64,000 nt of DNA from Bedellia somnulentella (Eukaryota; Arthropoda; Insecta; Lepidoptera; Bedelliidae), in NCBI GenBank assembly GCA_963576735.1, contig OY755183.1:13411213-13475212 (forward strand), written 5' to 3'. The translations under genes and the position numbers were made by a program. The notes under the pieces are model-generated. The model was given only the letters and a program-made list of their open reading frames with translations. It had not been told where the DNA came from and searched no databases. Positions 56,966 through 64,000 of this stretch are shown in pieces (position 1 is the stretch's first letter; each line of letters starts with the position of its first letter).

Positions 56966-57145
56966 TTCACTGCTAGTGAGGTTGACTCACGTAATTCATT
57001 AAAAACCGAACTCCACTATCTACCCCTTTCTGATATTATAACCGTGAGCATAAAATTATGTCTATTATCTACTAGTTAGCTATTAACTAACAGTTTTTCC
57101 TCAGTGCTCCACCCATATCGCGGAGTTGTGGTGTCGAGAGTGAAA

Positions 57146-57179
57146 ATGATGTCAGCGCACAATGAAAGTAAAGAAACGA
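57146..57179 (+). CDS. Candidate first coding exon (very tentative)
   Basis: ATGATG in an aaaATGA context encodes MMSAHNESKETR and runs into GAG|GTAATA, a good 5' splice donor. The preceding bases ('cccatatcgcggagttgtgg', 'tgtcgagagtg') are less AT-rich than the surroundings. I do not recognise the peptide and see no partner exon. It may be chance. Confidence 0.15.
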
Positions 57180-57984
57180 GGTAATACACTCTATTATAAC
57201 TATTATGCGAGCTTTATGGTTTCCCTGGCATTTTCTACAACTCATTATTCTTCATTTTCCTTACATCACTTTATTGTATTGAATTTTGCTAAATAAGACA
57301 GATACTATCGAACTCGAAGTCAACGTTAAAGCCGCATGTCCCCGAAAAACATAGAATTAAGAATTCTCGCAGCTTCAAATTCTATGGCAAAAAAAGGTAC
57401 AGTATGTGGTAATGGCATAGTCGCTAGAGCGTTCTGATCCCTTATGAGGAGGATGAACATGTAGGAGGTTAATTAATTTGACTATTCATAATAATTATTT
57501 TTATGTATTTATTAAGTATTAATTTCATTTCAATGTGTTGCGATAATTGTATTTATTTCAAAGATATTATTTTTTATAATAATCGATATGATAACTTCAT
57601 GATACATGAATCTGATATTAGTATACAAAATAATTTTATATTCGTATTCTTCCTAACATATCGTAACTACTAACTATCAACATAAGACATACATATTTTC
57701 TTAGAAAACACTTAAAATAAAATTCCAATTAGCTCGGGACGGAAAAGACAGAAAATTATCGTAAATAAAAATCGATAAGTCTGCGACATCGATAAATTAG
57801 TGAAGTGATTAAGTTTCAAGAATGTGAAATCTCGAATCATTGGAATAGAAAATAATCTAATGTTCGTGATTCGCAGCGAGCGACGACGTTATTATGTGCA
57901 TTTTGATAACAGCTTTCGATTTTAAGTGGTTTTTAGTTTTGGATCTATTAAGTGTAAGTATAAATAAATTTAAATACATTCATA
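57180..57984. other. No recognisable feature
   Basis: AT-rich; no gene or repeat supported. Confidence 0.4.
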
Positions 57985-58127
57985 TACTCAAGGTCATAAA
58001 TCCCAAAAAAGGGTAGCCAGAGCTTCAGAGCTAGAAATTTCTCATTCACATTTGGAAGTTGATAGGGGACAAGATGGTAGAAATAATGTATCGTTAGAGA
58101 TGGACCAGAAACTCCTTAAGGAAGCTC
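57985..58127 (-). mobile_element. SINE-A subfamily II, cut by the gap
   Basis: Tail-side blocks ('tatactcaaggtcataaatc', 'gagcttcagagctagaaatt', 'gttgataggggacaagatgg') up to 'ccttaaggaagctc', where the N run begins. Confidence 0.75.
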
Positions 58128-58327
58128 NNNNNNNNNNNNNNNNNNNNNNNNNNNNNNNNNNNNNNNNNNNNNNNNNNNNNNNNNNNNNNNNNNNNNNNNN
58201 NNNNNNNNNNNNNNNNNNNNNNNNNNNNNNNNNNNNNNNNNNNNNNNNNNNNNNNNNNNNNNNNNNNNNNNNNNNNNNNNNNNNNNNNNNNNNNNNNNNN
58301 NNNNNNNNNNNNNNNNNNNNNNNNNNN
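58128..58327. other. Assembly gap of exactly 200 N
   Basis: A round-number N run is a scaffolder placeholder, so the true distance, and even adjacency, is inferred. The sequence on its right starts inside Repeat-C. Frames predicted across it are meaningless. Confidence 0.97.
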
Positions 58328-58447
58328 AAGTAGTGTTTGCGTTTCCTACCTCCGAATTTTGTTGTCCGAATGTTCCGAAACGCAAACACTACTTGAACGT
58401 GTAAAAAAGAAACAAAGGATAGAGAAATTTCGCGCTGGATGCCAACT

Positions 58448-58522
58448 GACACTGTAGCTCAGTTGGCAGAGCGACACGGGGGCGTATACCCGAAGGTCGC
58501 GGGTTCGAACCCCGCCAGTGTC
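58448..58522 (+). other. tRNA-like core, array 2 unit 1
   Basis: 75 nt; acceptor GACACTG/CAGTGTC, intact D- and T-stems, 2-nt insertion between the D-arm and the anticodon arm. A TTTTT follows. Confidence 0.8.
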
Positions 58523-58764
58523 GAAATTTTTCTTTCCTTTAATTACATCTTTTATTTATGAGTAATAATCCCCACATGAGGAATTCATGTCAAAAAACAT
58601 TAAATTATGTGATAGTTAGGCGTTTCCAACATTTGCATTCTATCTGAAAAGGTAGACAAGTGGCCGTCCGAATTAGTTAAAATTCGGAGGTAGGAAACGC
58701 AAACACTACTTGAACGTGTAAAAAAGAAACAAAGGATAGAGAAATTTCGCGCTGGATGCCAACT

Positions 58765-58839
58765 GACACTGTAGCTCAGTTGGCAGAGCGACACGGGGGC
58801 GTATACCCGAAGGTCGCGGGTTCGAACCCCGCCAGTGTC
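58765..58839 (+). other. tRNA-like core, array 2 unit 2
   Basis: Same as unit 1, 317 bp downstream. Confidence 0.8.
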
Positions 58840-59077
58840 GAAATTTTTCTTTCCTTTAATTACATCTTTTATTTATGAGTAATAATCCCCACATGAGGAA
58901 TTCATGTCAAAAAACATTAAATTATGTGATAGGCGTTTCCAACATTTGCATTCTATCTGAAAAGGTAGACAAGTGGCCGTCCGAATTAGTTAAAATTCGG
59001 AGGTAGGAAACGCAAACACTACTTGAACGTGTAAAAAAGAAACAAAGGATAGAGAAATTTCGCGCTGGATGCCAACT

Positions 59078-59152
59078 GACACTGTAGCTCAGTTGGCAGA
59101 GCGACACGGGGGCGTATACCCGAAGGTCGCGGGTTCGAACCCCGCCAGTGTC
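59078..59152 (+). other. tRNA-like core, array 2 unit 3
   Basis: Same as unit 1; preceded by the 4-bp deletion. Confidence 0.8.
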
Positions 59153-59394
59153 GAAATTTTTCTTTCCTTTAATTACATCTTTTATTTATGAGTAATAATC
59201 CCCACATGAGGAATTCATGTCAAAAAACATTAAATTATGTGATAGTTAGGCGTTTCCAACATTTGCATTCTATCTGAAAAGGTAGACAAGTGGCCGTCCG
59301 AATTAGTTAAAATTCGGAGGTAGGAAACGCAAACACTACTTGAACGTGTAAAAAAGAAACAAAGGATAGAGAAATTTCGCGCTGGATGCCAACT

Positions 59395-59469
59395 GACACT
59401 GTAGCTCAGTTGGCAGAGCGACACGGGGGCGTATACCCGAAGGTCGCGGGTTCGAACCCCGCCAGTGTC
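59395..59469 (+). other. tRNA-like core, array 2 unit 4
   Basis: Same as unit 1. Confidence 0.8.
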
Positions 59470-60008
59470 GAAATTTTTCTTTCCTTTAATTACATCTTTT
59501 ATTTATGAGTAATAATCCCCACATGAGGAATTCATGTCAAAAAACATTAAATTATATCATAGGTTTGTTTAGTATAATATCGTAATAATTTCATTTGACA
59601 TCACAAATTCGTGATATGTTTTGCAATCAGCAACATTTTTATAAAACATTTCGCTTCATTTGCATGTCGCTACGTGATTTTATCAATCGATGACGTCATA
59701 AAGTACAAAAGTTGAACAATCTTTAAAAAATCATAATTTTACAATTACTCATTTTAAATGAAAAATATTCAAATTAATCTTTTATTTTCGTCTTTACTAT
59801 CGAATAAAAATATTTATTTAATACCAAAAAAAAACTTTGCATACCGAATTGGTGTATGTATAACATACGTAATAATCATTGAATGTGATGCTTGTAATTG
59901 AAAGCAATTTATTTTGGATTTTTATTGATAGCCTAAAGCTACGATTATTTTCTACCACAATATCACTATTGGGTAGTTTAATCTGATCTTGAGTTTGAAC
60001 TTGAAATA

Positions 60009-60256
60009 CATACAAACATACATATACTCACGGCTATAAATCCCTAGATGGGGTAGCCAGAGCTAAGGAATTAGAAATTCCTCAGCCACTATTGGAAAGT
60101 TAAGTGGGGAAAAGATGGTAAAATAAACTTGCTGTGTAGTGTCGGCTTAGAATAGCACTACCCCATTTCTTCCGGTGGGTGTACGTAAGAGGCGACTAAC
60201 GGTATTGGGGCTTTTAAGGGATTTTTGGGCGATGCGGTGGGAGACCCATCACCAAC
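60009..60256 (-). mobile_element. SINE-A with 5' inversion (twin priming)
   Basis: 60009-60127 is the 3' half on the minus strand (tail to 'ggtaaaataaa'). CTT (60128-60130) joins it to 60131-60256, the 5' half on the plus strand (head to 'catcaccaac'). The halves meet at adjacent consensus positions. TSD AACTTGAAATA (59998-60008, 60257-60267); the empty site is in copy 1 near 29980. Confidence 0.93.
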
Positions 60257-60489
60257 AACTTGAAATAGTATTCTTCAAAGCTATTTAAATAATATAATTT
60301 TATAAACATAGCTAATGTTATCACAGTTTTGATTTACACTACCAATAATACTGATTACTATGATTTGTTTCCATTGCTGCATTTACCGCACTTGTCCTAC
60401 AAGTCTTACCTGTAACAAGGAAAAAAAACACATTTAGTTTAAGATATATTTTCATTACTATTGGTTTGGTTGTTATTATATTGGCTATA

Positions 60490-60715
60490 AAGAGTCGGTT
60501 ACAATAACACTAACACATTTCTTCTGGTGTCGTAAGAAGCGATTTTAAGTTTCGGGACCTTTTATGTGATGGTTGGCCGATTTACCTGCCGTCCCATCAC
60601 GAACCGAATTTTGCAAACTATTCCTCACTCAGATTCTTTAAAAGGCTGAGGAATTTCGGTGTTGACGCTCTTGCTATCCCCTTTTGGAATCTTTTTGGAA
60701 TTAATAGCCGTTAGT
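60490..60715 (+). mobile_element. SINE-A, old (shared with copy 1)
   Basis: Orthologue of 30205-30420, with a small tandem duplication near 60680 ('ttttggaatctttttggaat'). Confidence 0.55.
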
Positions 60716-60812
60716 TATTAGTTACAATTACTAGAAAGCTTTTACAAATCTTCTAACAAATAGACTTTTCACATTTTTTATGGCAACAGCACCTTCGAAA
60801 ACATAATTATCG

Positions 60813-61017
60813 TAATTAATAAATAAAGTATAAATCCCCGTCGCTCTGCCAATTGAGCTACCTTTATTTCTTTGACACGGTAGCTCAATTGGCAGAGGAG
60901 TCAGAGGCGTATACCCGAGGTCGCGGGTTCGATTCCTGCTTGTGTCGATTTTTTTCTTTCCTTTATTTATTAATAATAATCCCCACATGAGGTTTTCATG
61001 AACAAAAATATTAAAAT
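60813..61017 (+). mobile_element. Repeat-C insertion with head-to-head inverted start
   Basis: Starts with an inverted head piece ('ccccgtcgctctgccaattg', 'agctacc') facing a plus copy ('gacacggtagctcaattggc') that continues through T-arm, TTTTTT run, tail and 'ccccacatgaggttttcatg'. TSD AACATAATTATCG (60800-60812, 61018-61030). Copy 1 has the empty site. Confidence 0.9.
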
Positions 61018-61414
61018 AACATAATTATCGTTTTCCAACTTATTTTGTTATGGGTAAAAGTGTAAAGTACATTAGTGGTGTGTGTAACGAAAGTAATTCT
61101 ATAAGAATTGCAGGCAATACGCGATTATGGTCGCTGTAAAACATAAATTGTATAGTATCGAAAACACTATTGAGTAAACTAATAACAATAAATGTTTATT
61201 GGTACAATAAGTGTCAAACATGGTAGTAAGCAGTCATATGTGAAAATTAAATATAGCAAACTTCAGTTAGGTGCAGGACCTATTGGATTAAGATGTGATA
61301 TTTATAGAGATATTAAAATTATTCAGTTATGTTCAGATGTCGGTTTATATATTGGGTTCATTTTGATAATGAGTGCAGTTGGATTTTGCGTCTTAATTAA
61401 GTATTTAAAAGTAA

Positions 61415-61777
61415 AGCAACTGTGATAGCCCAGTGGGTAGAACACTCGGTTATCGTGCAAACGACTGGTGTTCAAATCCTGGGTCGGGCCTACACCAATT
61501 TGTCTATTCTAAAGACATGTGTGTGGTTAATTTATCATGGTTGTTAACGGTGAGGGAAAACATCGTGAGGAAACCCACATGGCTGAGTTGTACTTAGTCA
61601 TGTGACAGTGTATTCGTACAAAACGCCGATAGGCCTGCCCCCTATCACGTGAGTACACTGTCCATGCAAAACGTGGGTACTCAGAACACCAGGTGACAAA
61701 GTCACGTGATGTTCAGAAGTATAGTACCTCTGCCAACCCCTTCGGGGATATGCGGCGTGAACGTTTATGTTTATATG
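61415..61777 (+). mobile_element. SINE-D, full length (363 bp)
   Basis: Reference copy: tRNA-like head ('tgatagcccagtgggtagaa', B-box GGTGTTCAAATCC), 'tggttaatttatcatggttg', 'gaaaacatcgtgaggaaacc', 'ccctatcacgtgagtacact', 'gttcagaagtat', then CTCTGCCAACCCC-TTC-GGGGATA, GCGGCGTGAACG and a TTTATG tail. TSD TTTAAAAGTAA (61404-61414, 61778-61788). Confidence 0.93.
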
Positions 61778-63448
61778 TTTAAAAGTAATCTTACACTTCT
61801 ATCGTTGTAAAAATCCGTAATACTATTAAAGTCATATAAGTAAGTGAAGCTAGAGGTCCCGTAGTCCCATACTAATATTGGTACCAGAAAAACTCCACAA
61901 AGTGTAAAAACTTATAAAATCCGCTAGCAAAGTATTAAGCATACTTAAAATATAGAATTTAGGCCAGAAGCTCTAAGTTTTTATTTCTTTGTCTTTGGGA
62001 TAAGCTCTAAGTTATTATTACTTAAATCTTCAGTAATGGGTGCAAAGAATAAAGTCATTAATAAAATATCCATGGGTACATTTTTGCGTTGTGTCTCTAG
62101 GGATGCCATGGGACTGAACGCGTGAATTTTAATCAAATAAAGTGGAGAATATTTTTTATCACTTGCAATAATGAAAATGCTGAAAGAATGTTTAGAACCT
62201 ATATAAAAAATTAAAAAGGCGATCTGCAGAGAACAGAAGAGCGCGTATGTGTATGTAAAAATTTACTAAAGTGAGATACGCGAGTCAAGCGGGAACTTTA
62301 TAGGGATCATACTAGCAGGGACTAATAGTCTCTACCTACCCGAATGGGAATAAATATGGAATTATAAGTAAGTACGGAGAAGGTGATAGTTCCAATAGAG
62401 AACAATACTAACTTAATATGCCATTCGTGTAGATGCTTTTACAACACACCAAGAAATATAGAGTCCGGCTATTTCAATCCAACACTTCATAGCAACCTGT
62501 TTAATAAAATATTGAAGCCGCTACAAGCCACATAAATATTCTGGGTTAATGTATCCGCTACGTAAACATTTTTGCGAACCACGAAGAAAAGGCGTAATTG
62601 ACTAGGAACTAAATACGAACAAAGATTAAAATAGATTAGCAGTGCATTGGCCCCTTTTATTAAATTACTCGGACTAGACTAGGTGCGGCGTCTGGAAAAC
62701 TACTGAACACATACGTATTGTGTTTTATGCCTTTGTTTGAATGTTTCGAGTCGCGTCGTCTAAGAATTCTACTATATCTTTCTGAGGTGTGAAAGGCGTC
62801 TTAAGGATAAATAGACTGTTGAATAGTAATAAAATAATGGTGATTTCATTTTATATCATTACTGAGTCTATCGTCATTACTAGTATCTTACATTTCTATA
62901 TAGCTATATGTATGTAAAGTGCAGGTTGACAGGGCCTAATTTACTATTTAACAAAATGGAATGATGGTCATGAATTTATTAAATATAAACTAAATTTAGC
63001 GAACGGATATCTACTGTTCATCAAAGTCACGAAGCTATTAAAATTATCAAGTCAACTGAGTGAAACACATACCCCTATGAGAAGTGATGGAAGCATCAGT
63101 TAACAAGTAAATCATCTAAACCCGACGCTGGCTTCTCTTGGAACACCTCTTGTAAGAAAACCCGGATTATGAATTTGAGATGAATTGGGGTTAGTAAATT
63201 AATATTGCCGTGGTACTCATAAGACAAACACTTTTGTTAAAAATTAATAATGGTTTTATAAATTGAGGTGCAAAAAGAAAGTTAAAGGAAAAAGACGGAC
63301 CCTTCCTGCGATACCAAGGAGTTTCTAAATTATAAAACTTTTTATTAAAAGGCTGAGACTGGCTGGAGTAGTTAGGGTGAGAGTAAAATTTTACAAATCA
63401 TGTCAATCAGTTGTTGAGTTTCGGTATATTTATCGAATAATTTGTTCA

Positions 63449-63917
63449 ATTTACTTTCTTGCACATAAATAAATAAATAATAATAATAATACTTTCTTGC
63501 AATAACCTACAGGTCCAATCCCAAACAGGGGTAACAAGAGGTTAGGTAGAGTTAGATAACCTAAAATGTTCCAATCTCGTGATAGCAATATAATTGAAGG
63601 AACCAAACCCTTATTCCTACCTACCCAATATTCTGAGTAATATGTATTCTCAGTAATTTATTGGACATCTACCGAACATGTTTTTATTCCAGCAAATCTT
63701 TCCATTCTTGGGTTGTCTGGAAGAGATCGCTCTTAGTGATAAGACCGCCAGTTGTACTTTGGCTTTTGTACCGATATTTTTTTTGTAATTGTTGTTTTTT
63801 TGTGATGTGCAATAAAGAGTTTTTATTATTATTATTATACCGTTAGTTCTGATTATTATTGGTGTGGTTAGAGTAAAGTGATCGCCACTTTATACGAACA
63901 TGCTATTTTATTTTTAG
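63449..63917. mobile_element. Copy-2-specific insert with LINE 3' ends
   Basis: Absent from copy 1 (near 32598). It contains (AATA)n/(AAT)n, a LINE-type end 'gtgcaataaagagttttt' with (ATT)n tail at about 63800-63838, and a decayed LINE-B 3' end on the minus strand (63839-63890: 'ccgttagttctgattattat', 'gatcgccactttatacg'). Boundaries are approximate. Confidence 0.55.
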
Positions 63918-64000
63918 CGTGCATTTGCTTGTCTCTAAATTTGTGTCTGTTATCTGACTAGATTAGACGTTAGATTAGTATCAATTTGGACTGAACCATC

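Larger units (their letters stand above)
58328..59554 (+). repeat. Repeat-C array 2: inverted start plus four units
   Basis: Begins with an inverted leader piece ('aagtagtgtttgcgtttcct') facing its plus copy ('aaacgcaaacactacttgaa'). Four units follow, with tRNA-like cores spaced 317, 313 and 317 bp; the 313 is due to a 4-bp deletion ('gtgataggcg'). All four cores carry an AC insertion (gcgacacgggggcg) not found in array 1, and 'taattacatc' instead of 'taataacatc'. So array 2 was amplified from its own founder unit. Confidence 0.9.
59848..64000. repeat. Segmental duplication, copy 2
   Basis: Collinear with 29824-32697 and continuing to the window end ('ggactgaaccatc'). It is longer because of insertions at 60009-60256 (SINE-A), 60813-61017 (Repeat-C), 61415-61777 (SINE-D) and about 63449-63917 (LINE ends). 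The four sites are uninterrupted in copy 1. Confidence 0.9.

Noticed and set aside
58042..58452. ORFs spanning the N run
   Set aside because: Most residues are X from the 200-N gap.
61192..61425. 77-codon ORF with a hydrophobic segment in duplication copy 2
   Set aside because: The same frame in copy 1 (from about 30679) is broken by a small indel and stops, so it is not maintained; the last codons run into an inserted SINE-D.

Overview
This window is AT-rich, intron- or intergenic-like DNA from an animal genome, most likely a moth or butterfly (Lepidoptera). The taxon call rests on the repeats: tRNA-derived SINEs with the lepidopteran-type core (a 'catcgtgaggaaaccc' block), another repeat with the 'ccaccacgctgg' block, a SINE core like 'gtcgtaagaggcgactaag', and Helitron ends of the insect type. 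I found no convincing host protein-coding gene, no functional tRNA or rRNA gene, and no bacterial-style operon or CRISPR. Almost every open reading frame lies in a transposon or is chance. One small candidate first exon (57146-57179) is listed at low confidence.

The window is a layered graveyard of mobile elements. I use local names. SINE-A is about 250 bp, with head GCTGTGTAGTGTCGG and a (TATG)n tail; it has more than 30 copies in two subfamilies. LINE-B is a non-LTR retrotransposon, present only as 5'-truncated copies that keep the last 50-65 codons of the reverse-transcriptase ORF. SINE-D is about 350 bp, with a tRNA-like head and a (TTATG)n tail. Repeat-C is a tRNA-like unit of about 315 bp. 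Repeat-E is an older lepidopteran-type repeat. A, B and D end in the same roughly 45-nt segment: CTCTG-C-ACCCC, a short loop, GGG, then CGTGA and a TATG-rich tail. B's copy of this segment encodes the last residues and stop codon of its ORF. This suggests that one LINE reverse transcriptase mobilises two different SINEs. All three families show target-site duplications (TSDs), and each has a copy with the 5' inversion typical of twin priming.

Region by region. 1-27 kb: scattered A, B, C, D and E copies, a PIF/Harbinger-like MITE, a fold-back element and a Helitron 3' end. 27.4-28.8 kb: three degenerate tandem copies of an unidentified sequence of about 0.5 kb. 28.84-29.08 kb: a MITE with perfect 72-bp inverted repeats. 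29.82-32.70 kb: copy 1 of a segmental duplication whose copy 2 is at 59.85-64.0 kb. 34.2 kb: a Penelope-like C-terminal remnant. 37.77-40.19 kb: a Repeat-C array (a zero-spacer palindrome plus four units) bounded by a 12-bp TSD and carrying nested elements. 43.7 and 54.7 kb: two copies of a 138-bp palindromic MITE. 49.5-51.9 kb: a degenerate Helitron with a helicase remnant split by a hAT-like element, plus a SINE-D and a SINE-A. 58128-58327: a 200-N scaffold gap, followed directly by a second Repeat-C array (58328-59554).

The clearest biology is a LINE/SINE partnership, together with a tandem, self-inverted tRNA-like repeat that seems to have inserted as a multimer. The duplicated segment adds natural empty sites: copy 2 carries SINE-A, Repeat-C and SINE-D insertions that copy 1 lacks.
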